NCBI GenBank assembly: GCA_946803715.1
Contig: CAMPET010000082.1
Coordinates: 189,180-212,671 of the forward strand
Direction of reading: 5' to 3'
Length of the DNA: 23,492 bases
DNA from: Beroe ovata
Lineage: Eukaryota > Ctenophora > Nuda > Beroida > Beroidae
A program made the translations under genes and the position numbers. Below, in pieces: positions 1 to 9,900 of the stretch (position 1 is the stretch's first letter; each line of letters opens with the position of its first letter). The notes below the pieces were generated by a model that worked only from the letters and a program-made list of their open reading frames with translations, searched no databases and was not told the DNA's origin.

Positions 1-69
1 ACAATAACACTCACTCACACACACACACACACACACACACGCATACACACACGCATACACACACACACA
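1..69. repeat. (CA)n microsatellite
   Basis: The window opens with an almost pure CA dinucleotide run, interrupted by two GCATA units. It runs directly into the CAG that serves as the 3' splice site of the syntaxin exon at 71, so the repeat itself forms the end of the intron. Confidence 0.9.
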
Positions 70-70
70 G

Positions 71-558
71 ATGGTAGAACAGAACACAAGACAAGTGGAA
101 CAAAGGGACGAGGAAATACGGCGAATTGTGGAGAGTATAGCGGAGTTGCAGTCGATATTTAAGGACCTGGCTAATCTGGTAGCAGATCAGGGAACCATTC
201 TCGACCGAATAGACTACAACATGGAGCAAACTGTTGTCAAGGTAGTACACGCAATATACGGCAGCCAGTCGTCTCTGTCAGTGACATTTCCAAGATAGTG
301 ACAAACGAGTGTCAATTCATTTTGCCCCCCCCGCCCCTTAAACTCGTCATATTCCTGTATATTTCTCCGCCTGTAAACTCTCCATATTATGTAATTATGT
401 AATTATTCAATTGATCTCAGGTGGAGGACGGCCATCAGCAGTTGCTGAAAGCGGAAAAACATCAAAAGCGGGGGAGAAAGTGCATCTTCATACTTTTCCT
501 GGCTCTCGTTGTCATCTGCCTGATAATCGCGCTATTCGCAACCAAACTGAAGAAATAG
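71..558 (+). CDS. STX16: Syntaxin-16-like Qa-SNARE, last two coding exons (5' partial)
   Basis: Two exons, 71-241 and 421-558, join in phase 0 across a 179-nt intron (donor AAG|GTAGTA, acceptor CTCAG|GTGGAG). Together they encode the end of a t-SNARE protein. Seen: a heptad SNARE motif in exon 1 with IVESIAELQSIFKDL, then the zero-layer Gln in DQGTILDRIDYN, the syntaxin-16/TLG2 signature. Exon 2 encodes a short basic linker (KAEKHQKRGRK), one C-terminal hydrophobic anchor of about 20 residues (ILFLALVVICLIIALF) and the tail ATKLKK before TAG at 556. Known for the family: syntaxin-16 is the Qa-SNARE for fusion of endosome-derived carriers with the trans-Golgi network, held as a tail-anchored protein. 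The ATG at 71 is an internal Met, not the start; the N-terminal Habc part lies outside the window. Family assignment is firm; syntaxin-16 rather than another Qa-SNARE is likely from the DRIDYN and anchor context. Confidence 0.85.
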
Positions 559-1053
559 TGTACATATTGCAGAATAACGTAGTACAACTACAATTGCACA
601 AGATCGTACATACTACGAACAAATGTTTTGACACAATTACTTGTCGTCGGCTAAATCAAGTAGTTATCAAGTCAGTCGTTGATTTATGCTCTTGTTCATT
701 GTAATTAACCTTTTTGAAGTTGATTTTTTGAAGAATGATTCAAGGAACCAGTAATCATCGTAAGAGAAGGGAATTTTGTTAAGTAAGTGTAACTTGACAT
801 ACAGTGGAGTCGACACAATTGCCTATTGCATAACTAAAACTTTGCCTTATGAGTTTCGATTAATGATAATGATATTGATTCAATTTATGTGAATGACTGA
901 ATGATGTGTTTATGTTTTGTGAAAAGTGACGTTCGTCAGCTCGTGTTGGCAATGGCCGTACGGTTGTTTGGACCAAACAATGTTTGGTGTTATTGCAATA
1001 TTGCATTATCAAATTCAATACGAATGTTATTGATCGTGTTACTGATCGTGTTA

Positions 1054-1145
1054 TTGTAGGATTTCACCCTACCCTTGCTGGCGGGATTTTATCCTCGGGG
1101 CGGATTGAAAATCGCGCGCACCGAGGGTAGGGTAAAATCCTACAA
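1054..1145. mobile_element. MITE family A, copy 1 (92 bp)
   Basis: Short element with terminal inverted repeats starting TTGTAGGATTTCACCCTACC and ending GGGTAGGGTAAAATCCTACAA, flanked on both sides by the perfect 9-bp direct repeat ATCGTGTTA (1045-1053 and 1146-1154). The inside is GC-rich (GGCGGATTGAAAATCGCGCG) with no coding capacity. The 9-bp duplication and the inverted ends indicate cut-and-paste insertion driven by a transposase elsewhere. Other copies in the window: 17134, 23203, 23441, and a decayed one near 1915. Confidence 0.85.
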
Positions 1146-1226
1146 ATCGTGTTACTGTTACACTTACCGTTCGATAAATATAATCGATAATCATTGAGAT
1201 CACGATTGTGCACACGTTGCGTCCAT

Positions 1227-1282
1227 ATTTACCCTTATAAGGGTAAATAAGGGGCCTGCAGGCCCCTTAGCCCCTTATTTAC
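1227..1282. repeat. Nested palindrome block
   Basis: A perfect 22-bp palindrome (1227-1248, centred TTA|TAA) abuts a second perfect 22-bp palindrome (1248-1269, centred CCTG|CAGG). In addition GTAAATAAGGGGC (1243-1255) is repeated inverted as GCCCCTTATTTAC (1270-1282). The same bases can therefore fold into two small hairpins or one longer one. Function unknown; a recombined MITE end is one possibility. Confidence 0.75.
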
Positions 1283-1914
1283 TCGGACTGAAAAGTCGTA
1301 AAAAAAACTTTGATCCCACGCGGAGGTTAATTCAGGTACTAACCGCAGCGCGCCAGCGCGCGGAGCATTTGCAATTTGGGTCAATAACGCAATTCATGAT
1401 CGAGAATCTTGTTTTGCGCGCGTGGCACAAACTTATTCTCAGACAGAGCTCTGCGGCTCGCATTAACGTGAGCGGTGTAGCAACGCCGGACAATCAGCAT
1501 TCAGCAAAAAACGTTTTCAGTTTTGTTGTCTAAGTACACAACGAATAATTAGCCTTCTGCGCGACATTTCACTATTTTTATTTTAGTCCTAGCCCCCTTA
1601 TGGCGTTATACTGACTTTTGTATAAGTAAAAGAAAAATAGGGATTAGGGACATATTAGACATGAAATTCATGTTACATGAACATCCGGCAAAAATGTGCG
1701 TACCCTTCTAACCAGAATACCAATGGGCTTTGTGTAAGAACTATCATTGATAGCAGATAATCACAAAACAAAATTCTCAACAGGGTTAAGAAGTCTCTCA
1801 TGGATCGGCAATCCATCATCAATCAACAAAAGTCAATATATGTCATGAAGTTATTTACAGTGAATGATGTGGGTTTGATTAATAATTACATTTATTTGGT
1901 GCAGCTGTCACTTT

Positions 1915-1969
1915 TTTTAGGGATCAAATCCTGCTAGCAAGGGTACGGAAGTAGGGAGTAATCCTACAA
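1915..1969. mobile_element. Decayed MITE family A-like fragment
   Basis: The right end, GTAATCCTACAA, matches the family A terminus. The left part (TTTTAGGGATCAAATCC, then GCAAGGGTA and AGTAGGG) is a degraded version of the family's end and interior. No clear target-site duplication is visible, so this is an old or truncated copy at best. Confidence 0.4.
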
Positions 1970-2210
1970 AACTTAGCTAAGATTCCATCTCAAAATCATC
2001 AGGAGAATGCTTGTTGCTTGTTATCTTCAGTAGAGTTATAAATGTCAAGAATGGACCAGCTTTGTCACCTATTTTTGGCAGTACGCATTATTTGGCAGCA
2101 GGTAATAGGTACCTGGTACTAATTATTTGGCAGCCCAAAATTGATTGAAGCTATCCCTATTTGTACTATAATTCCTATTTTGACACTTTAATGATTGCAG
2201 CAAGTCAATT

Positions 2211-2837
2211 ATGTCAGTTCAAAAAGGTGGATCATTTGGTGTTCAAACTAAGGCACAATACAGTAAAGAAACTTCAGACTTATTGAAGCAAATGATGAAG
2301 GAGTCAAAGCTCACAAACTTCCAGCAAAGGGTCATCACTGATAAAATGAAAGATGGTTATACCCTCCCAACAAGAATAAATCCACACCATAGCAAGGATG
2401 GACCATCAAGTGTTGAAAAAAAGAAAAAGAAAGTGGTGTATCGTCCTTCAGGATTGAAGTCACAGCAAACCATTGAGCTTGAAATAGCATCAGATACAAC
2501 TGAGCCTTATAAGCCACCTATTCAAACATATGATTCCCAGAAGGAAAAGGAGAGATTGAATAAGATCCTAGTTTTTGGAACAGATAAACCTCTCCCACCT
2601 CCAAAACCAGTTCAGTCAATGAAGCCTCAACCTCCAAAGGATAGGTTTGATGAGATCCTTGAAGAAATTGAAGAAAGGAGACGGTTTCTGCAGGAAATGG
2701 AAGCCTTGGGTATGGCAGATGAACACCGAGTAAGAATTGAAACAGAACTTTCTCAATATATCAGGGAGATGGAAGTAATTGACAAGAAAAAGAACAAGGA
2801 ACTCGAAATTTTGAAAGCTGATACAGGTGATCATTGA
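2211..2837 (+). CDS. UPF0193 (EVG1 / C22orf23) family protein, intronless
   Basis: Complete 208-aa ORF. The N-terminal block (AQYSKETSDLLKQMMKESKL, then TNFQQRVITDKM) is the conserved core by which I recognise the UPF0193/EVG1 family, human C22orf23. The middle is Lys- and Pro-rich (EKKKKKVVYRP, PLPPPKP). The C-terminal third is a charged helical, probably coiled-coil, stretch (ILEEIEERRRFLQEMEALG then ETELSQYIREMEVIDKKK). No signal peptide or membrane segment, so probably cytosolic. Length is close to the family's roughly 200-220 residues. The family has no established biochemical function. The ATG at 2211 lies 11 nt after a good splice acceptor (ATGATTGCAG, ending 2200), so a 5' UTR exon probably lies upstream. 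The absence of introns in the coding part contrasts with the intron-rich neighbours. Confidence 0.85.
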   Translation: MSVQKGGSFGVQTKAQYSKETSDLLKQMMKESKLTNFQQRVITDKMKDGYTLPTRINPHHSKDGPSSVEKKKKKVVYRPSGLKSQQTIELEIASDTTEPYKPPIQTYDSQKEKERLNKILVFGTDKPLPPPKPVQSMKPQPPKDRFDEILEEIEERRRFLQEMEALGMADEHRVRIETELSQYIREMEVIDKKKNKELEILKADTGDH

Positions 2838-3167
2838 TGAGTGTCTGCAGAAGTTCAGGTGCCAAATCAAAATATGCACTTGAACTCCAGATAAACATTG
2901 CTGATTGAAGACAGGATTTGAGAGAACACCTAGCTATTGGTGCAGAGAATTGGAAGAATTTAATTTCAAAATATTTAGACATCAGACAATTCAACAAGAC
3001 AGAAATCTTATTATGTTATGATTAACCACAATATTCTATTATGGTATCATTTAATCATTGTTTTCATTAGACATAAACTTAATTTGCCAATCTCTTTTCT
3101 GACATTTATCGACCCCCAGGCCCTCTTGTCCCCTAAAAATTCCATCTTAGATAATGAAAGTGTTGGA

Positions 3168-3993
3168 ATGGCTGGAATGTTTTTTGTGCTTGTACTTTGC
3201 AACCTGGCAGGCAAAGTGTCATCAGATTTGATAAGTGTGACTAACTACACCCTAAAACTCAAAGATAGTGATAACCAGAGCTGCTTGAGTGGTAGTGATG
3301 AAAGTTTATTGCAGCCTTCTTGTATCTTCACTGATAAGCATTCCACACAAGTTCATGTATGTTAATCCACAGTTTCACTTGTTCGCTTCAGGTCGAACTC
3401 TGGTTGTGTCAAATGATACTTTGACAGATGACATCCCAGTTTGCAACACTATACCTGAAGATGAACTCAGCACTATCTGTGAGAAGGTTTCAACAGCCTT
3501 ATCATGCTGGCATGAAATTTTCAACCATGTTTATTAAAACAGTTTTACAATTTTCCAATTGTCCATGACCGCTGAGTGCTGACTATAGGTTCAATGCCCG
3601 GGTACTAAGGGAGTGATAACCAGTCAGAATGGAGTGTCAACTATTGCTCTTTCCCTTGGTGAGGAGCGTTCTCTGGAATTCTACACTGAGGACTCGTGTC
3701 AAGTGAATATCCTGTGCTATGATCCAGATTCTCAGTGCTATTTACCAACGCTTGAGAATGGGTGAGTCTCAAGTGATGCTTTATTTCCAAAGCCCCAGGC
3801 TTTAACCCTCATGTTCATGAAGTACCTATACATCAGTCTGCAGGAGACACTGATTGGCTTCCTTCTCAGGCGGTATGATGGGTTTGACAACCCAATATAC
3901 AGTAGCGAGGTGCTAGAAATAAATACGAGGGTGAAGATAAACTGCAACGAAAACTATACCTGGGTTGTTGCTGATTCTGTTATTTGTGTGAAG
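3168..3993 (+). CDS. Receptor exons 1-4: signal peptide, Cys-rich head, start of sushi 1
   Basis: ATG at 3168 opens a hydrophobic leader (MFFVLVLCNLAGKVSS), a typical signal peptide. Exon 2 (3392-3486) reads TLVVSNDTLTDDIPVCNTI and ends ICEK|GTTTCA. Exon 3 (3589-3761, acceptor ACTATAG, donor GG|GTGAGT) carries VQCPGTKGVITSQNG, a Cys-rich stretch and CYLPTLENG. Exon 4 (3870-3993, acceptor TTCTCAG, donor AAG|GTATGC) reads RYDGFDNPIYSS to ADSVICVK. The exon 3-4 product gives the first half of a CCP domain: Cys, ENG, aromatic/hydrophobic strands, INC, then VIC. Exon 1's donor is ambiguous: GT at 3235, 3292 and 3361 all give the phase 1 needed for exon 2; 3292 (G|GTAGTG) is preferred because it leaves a ~100-nt intron. 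Exons 2-4 are firm. Confidence 0.65.
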
Positions 3994-6900
3994 GTATGCA
4001 ATCCTATAATAGCAGTTGTAATAGTGGCATGATTATGTGTTGTGCAGTATATCCGACTGTTCTAGAGACCTCAACTCAAGTGGATGATACATAAGTACAT
4101 AAGTTGAAACAACAGTTCATATTTTGACGCGTATTGTGCAGTGAAAACCAAATAACTGCAGGGTCTCGCCCTCCATCAATTATAGATGAAACACTTCTAC
4201 GACACAACTGATTTAACTGTACAGACCTTGGCCCTATTCGTGATACCAGAGCTTTGTGCATTGGTAGACTACAAAATTAAAGACAAATTTTATCGATGCA
4301 TAGTATCAGGAATGAGCAAATTCCTAAACCGTAACCAAATCCGAAAATCAGCAAATATTACCCAAACTCTTAAGGTTGACAGCACCAGCAATGTGAACCA
4401 CATCCAGCAGGGTTGTTCATTCCTTTGGTGAAGCGACGTCCATTCATACTATTTCCAGCAGTGAGGTTGATCACACGTCCATCTCCTCCAGCAATACGTA
4501 CTCCCTTTTCACAAGCACTCCTCTCGTCAACCCCATGCTTTGTCATGGCTCTGTCCTCGGCTGCGTTGTACTTGTAGCAACTCCAGCATTGAACAGCTAT
4601 GAAGAGTGTGAATGCAATAGCAAGAACACGGAACATCCTGTGTAGAGTTGTATTTCAGTTACCGCGGAAAGGGAGTTCACTGTGATTGCATGATATTGAG
4701 TCTAAAAATAAGAGAAATGGATCAAGTTTTGAGCTTTTGATATGTCGAGAATTGAGACAATTTGCAAGATTGAGACAAACAAAATTGAGAATATGGAATT
4801 TTTTAGTTAATTATTTACTACAAAATCTACATGGCTTCCATAACAATCTCAGTTACCGAGATTGACAAGATAAAAGCGTCAGTTTTCCATAGGAAATGTA
4901 CAATTGACAAGAAACAGCATATTAAGTAGGTACCTACCTATAGGGATGGAAACGGCCCTGTCTGTGCGTGTGCCCATGGTTAACTTGCACTGCACGCCGG
5001 CTCCTCAATGCAGAGTAAAGACATGCAGTATGCACCTAGTAAAAAAGGAGGTAGTTCAGGATCGCGCCTTAATGCTCTTATAAAAAACATCCCTAGCCCC
5101 TGTCAACGAAGGGATACATAATGTGGAAGATACATATTCTAGTAAAACAACGATTCTAGTCAAACAACGATTATTGTCTTGGAATGACGACAACTCAACC
5201 ATAATATTTTAGAAATACATAGTATATTGCAAAAATACCCAATACCTATTGAGTTAAATCAAACAATAGGTATAACTTGTCACTTAAATCAATAACCACT
5301 GTGTGACACAATAATCACTGTCTTCTGTGTGTGACACAATATTATCAAGAAGATTTTAGTGAACTTGCTAAGCAGTGTACTTGCTAAAGTAGTGTTCCTT
5401 TGCTAAAAGTAATTGCTGCTCTTATCATGAACCCTCAAACGGTAAATGAATGTTCTGTAATTCTTTCTGCAGGAAGTGTACACTCACCATCTTATTTCTG
5501 TGTGTGAGTGTCCAATGTATGATCTGCATATTGATTTGACATCAGATAAAAATTTCGACATTTTTGCATGAAACCCCTTTGCTGTACATTGAGACTTCCT
5601 GTGGAATTTGCACGTGAAAAGCCTTCAAACAGCACTTTGTTAAAACCCATACGTATGATAGACCGAGTAATTAGTATTTTACATTTCATTCTAACTCACA
5701 AATGTAAACATACCCCTGGTGTTCAGTTGAGCAGAGGTGACAGTGTACTATCGTCTACCCCATCGTGCGTGCCCCTATCTGCAGATAACCTGATGAGTTT
5801 CACCGTCAATGTCACAAGTTAGTACTGACCGTAAATTGGATTTTTTGTTGCTGACTTTGTCCAATTTATACACTGGCTTGCTATTCTTCCGACTTCTTCG
5901 AAAACCAGAATGTAACATGTATCATTGTTTAAGAGTTTGCATGCGCGTGCATTTTCAGCTGACGCTGACATTACACGATTAGCTGGGGTAGATGCCGTTT
6001 ACCTGAATCCAGAAGAAAGTGATAGCATCCTGAGTCAGACAGACAAGCTGTCACAGTACTGTAGTGACGATTACTGTCTTATCCCTACCTATGCATTCAA
6101 CCAGAGCCCTGACAACAGTATGTTAGCACCTGACAACACATGATGTTTGTTATTAACACTCATTTTGCGCTGACACCATTATTACAGTCTGATGTACAGA
6201 CTGGTGTGTACCTTGCAATGCAGTGTCGCAGTGATATGCATGGCATAATTACATAATTTGGATGGGATCGGTAATTGCTTGTTGCTGGCAACACGCGGGT
6301 AGTTCACACAACTCGGCCATCATGATCGCCATTACCGCGTGACTGTTAATTAATCACTTAATTGCCAGCTCATTAATTAACAATCAAATCATTAAGTGTA
6401 TTAAGATTAGAAAATTTCTATTCTTGGCGGAATGGTTATTAATATTATTAATTATTATTATTAGGTGATTAATTTTCCGATCAATTTGCGGTAGATACCA
6501 ATGTCATAGTAGGTATAGCTGGTTTCTTGTGAGCAGACATCAGAGTTGACTTCATATTATGATTGGTTTGGGCTGGCAATGTACTGGATTTGTAGGAGTC
6601 AACTTTGAATTTGACTGATGAAAGATTGAAAGAATCGCTCAATCAGTCGGATAGCCAAATCGTGTAGAAACAATAAGTTGTAACCCTGGATTTAGCTAGG
6701 ATAGTGTGAGTGTGCGTTCCGTGAACGCACTGGTGTGAAAATGCGATGACAATTATAGGCTGCACAGTATTTCTATACAAGGGATAAGACTATATCCCTT
6801 GGTGTGTGTGCGTGTGTGAGTGAGTGAGTGTGTGTGCGTGTGTATGTCGGTTTTATCAAAGCCGCCCATGCTATACCTACCACACATACCTACACGCTGT

Positions 6901-9900
6901 TTCGACAATACTGTTAGAGTGGGCAGATGAATTTCTGCATCTGCTGCATCCCTTATCTCATTTATCCGGACATGATATCTATCATTTCCTGCTCCCTGGC
7001 TAAACCCGTCTCGCCTAACACTTACTCCTAAATCTAACTCCTTACTCTAACTCCTAACACTTACTCCTAACTCTAACTCCTAACTCTAACTCCTAACACN
7101 GTTTGCATGCGCGTGCATTTTCAGCTGACGCTGACATTACACGATTAGCTGGGGTAGATGCCGTTTACCTGAATCCAGAAGAAAGTGATAGCATCCTGAG
7201 TCAGACAGACAAGCTGTCACAGTACTGTAGTGACGATTACTGTCTTATCCCTACCTATGCATTCAACCAGAGCCCTGACAACAGTATGTTAGCACCTGAC
7301 AACACATGATGTTTGTTATTAACACTCATTTTGCGCTGACACCATTATTACAGTCTGATGTACAGACTGGTGTGTACCTTGCAATGCAGTGATATGCATG
7401 GGATAATTACATAATTTGGATGGGATCGGTAATTACTTGTTGCTGGCAACACGCGGGTAGTTCACACAACTCTAGCCATCATGGTCGCCATTACCGCGTG
7501 ACTGTTAATTAATCACTTAATTGCCAGCTCATTAATTACCAATCAAATCATTAAGTGTATTAAGATTAGAAAATTTCTATTCTTGGCGGAATGGTTATTA
7601 ATATTATTAATTACTAGAAAACCCGCCAAGTGGGCGTGATACACGACTCATTGAGTGTACTACTCATTGAGTCATTGGACACGACAGCCGAAAATAATAT
7701 TTGAAACGACAGTCGACAGTAACACGTCATTAACTTGATACAATTACACGAAAAACAAAAAAGAATGCACACAGAGCAGCCAACTCTTACAATGGAAGAG
7801 TGAGCATTCTTTTTCATGTTCGAGACAGAATTTATGAAGGAGCACAATCAGTGTTTCTGGGCATTTCTTTAAACTGCCACTCAAAGTTCACGATTGCCAA
7901 GTTGAATTTCGTTAGTTGCACCGCGTTTATTGACAAAACAAAGGGCTTCATCGTACGTCCGAGGAGATGCACTGGAATTGAAAAGCAACAGCTCAAGAAA
8001 AGTATGAGCATTGCTTAATCAGCTCGATGTTCGGTTTCCCTATCAGCAGAAAGAGCGCAACGTAATGAAAGTAGTGTCTTCAGAAATGAGCTCCAGCTGG
8101 TCAGTGATCACCCTATCTTGTGCACGTGCAACTTCTACGCTACCATAGTAACGCGCGCAGATTGTCGAATAGTGTCACTTTTGTCTACAAAGTCACGAAA
8201 GACGCCTGTCTACAAAGTCACGAAAGACGCCTGTCTACAAAGTCACGAAAGACGCAAACAAACACCTTACCAAATTATAATATAGATNTCTTGGCTTCTC
8301 TCAAATCAGCTTCCTCCGGTAATTTGTCAGTTGCATTGAAGATGGCTATATCAATACCAAGTTCAACTCTCTCTATCCAGTTTCTGACAGTATTTGGGTC
8401 ATCATCCAAGATCAATTGTTCTACGATCCTCGTCGCCATTTGTTTTGTATGTTGGTCCTTTGATTGGAATGGACACCGCTACTATGATAAGATGATCACA
8501 AGATTGATATATGATTCTGAATGAAACAACGGTAGTACAAATAGGAAGATCCAGTCTTTTATTCAACAATGTAAGTTCAACATCAAAGCCATAACGCTAC
8601 GCCATAACGGTAGAAATGTTAGTATACGGAAATCATAAATAAATGTATTTGATAGTAAATAGTAGTAAATGTATTTGATAGTAAATGTATTTGATAGTAA
8701 ATACATAACATGCTACCTGTCTGTAGTTCAGGGACAGAAAACTACATACTATGTACCTATGTAATATGTATCTTTCTGTCCCTATGTTTGTATGTGTGTT
8801 GAGTTTGTCCAAGGTAGCATAATATCATACCTACAGGATATTATTTTCTCTTAAAAAGTTTTGACAATCAAAAATGGAATGGAAGTTTTAATTTTTGTCA
8901 ATAATATTTAGTTCCTATATGCTAATTGAAAACATCAGAAAAATAACGGTCACTTTGATAAAAATCTGCCATTGACCAGAATCAAGAACATTGAGATGTT
9001 AGTTGGTAACCTCTCTTCTTCACAACGCCTTGATAAAATCTGGCAAGAACGGGCTGTCAGCATGTTTGATTGTGAATGAGGTTCCCACCGCCTCTGTGTT
9101 CCCGTCTTATAACACCCATTTGACGGGTTGTCAGAATACGACTCCTCAATTCCAACTCCATGCACACTTAACCTTCTCTTTACATAGTTCACTGTGGATG
9201 TCTACCTGTTCTGTAAACATGTCAACTCAGTGAAGTTAGGGTTCCCGTCATGATCTCTAAAGGGACAGGAACGAGCGTTAGTGAGACTCACATGTCCAAA
9301 TCCAATTCCATTGAATGTTCCGTTATCGTCCCATGTCATTGTATTTCACGTTAGCTGACGCCGCAAGTCAGCCATTTCCATCATATTTAGTGGGAGAAAT
9401 AGAGGAGCAAGAGACCAGACACTTTATTATAACCTCCACCTCCCATGCCCAATTTCCATGAGCATCGACAGTCACAGTATGAGTGTCATACTTGCTGTGT
9501 GTAAACTCCCCCTAAACAACAAATTTACTAGAATATTACAAAACTATCACCTTTCCCTTCATTTTCCAGATATTTTTGAGAGCTACGATACGAGACCAAG
9601 TGATAACAAAGTGAAGCGAGCTTTGGTCGATAATTCATTGGAAGTCAAGGTAAATCCCAGCAGTAAATCCCAGCACCTCTGATGAAAAACGCCACGTACC
9701 TATACTATATTTGAAACGCTCCTAGAATGTCCGAATCTCTAGAAAATTCCCATTTTCCTAGAAAATTCCAATTTTTGCTCCTCGTTTGTTCTGTTCCAGT
9801 GATCCTCGAATTAGAAAGTCGATCTAAGCAGTGATATGTTTGCGGTATACATCTTTTATTTATCCAGAATCAAGTGTCCGCTCTATAACCCCTCTCACTT

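Larger units (their letters stand above)
559..2200. other. Intergenic spacer between syntaxin and UPF0193 genes
   Basis: No convincing coding sequence on either strand. It holds the syntaxin 3' UTR, a MITE family A copy at 1054-1145, a nested palindrome block at 1227-1282, a decayed family A-like piece around 1915-1969, and, at the right edge, a splice acceptor just before the UPF0193 start. No canonical AATAAA is evident soon after the syntaxin stop. Confidence 0.6.
7614..9569. other. Large intron of the receptor with decayed minus-strand pieces
   Basis: No + strand exon recognised here. The stretch holds a 25-bp tandem repeat (8182-8255), a gag-like minus-strand fragment (8275-8439) broken by an N at 8288, a TATTTGATAGTAAATG-type repeat (8640-8702), an imperfect long hairpin (8710-8820) and a minus-strand coding-like remnant (about 9030-9385). 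Confidence 0.6.

Noticed and set aside
4186-4431. + strand 81-codon ORF in the receptor intron
   Set aside because: Lacks splice sites, signal peptide or domain features; it overlaps the better-supported minus-strand Cys-rich ORF.
5473-5574. Possible extra receptor exon after the acceptor TTTCTGCAG at 5472
   Set aside because: Ends in a stop, and direct splicing 3993 to 5727 already completes the four-cysteine sushi pattern in phase.
7014-7099. Telomere-like repeat or internal telomeric site
   Set aside because: The CTAACTC/CTAACAC units do not match TTAGGG/CCCTAA and are irregular; treated as a simple tandem array.
8182-8255. CRISPR-like repeats
   Set aside because: The 25-bp units are directly adjacent with no spacers, in a eukaryotic intron; a minisatellite.
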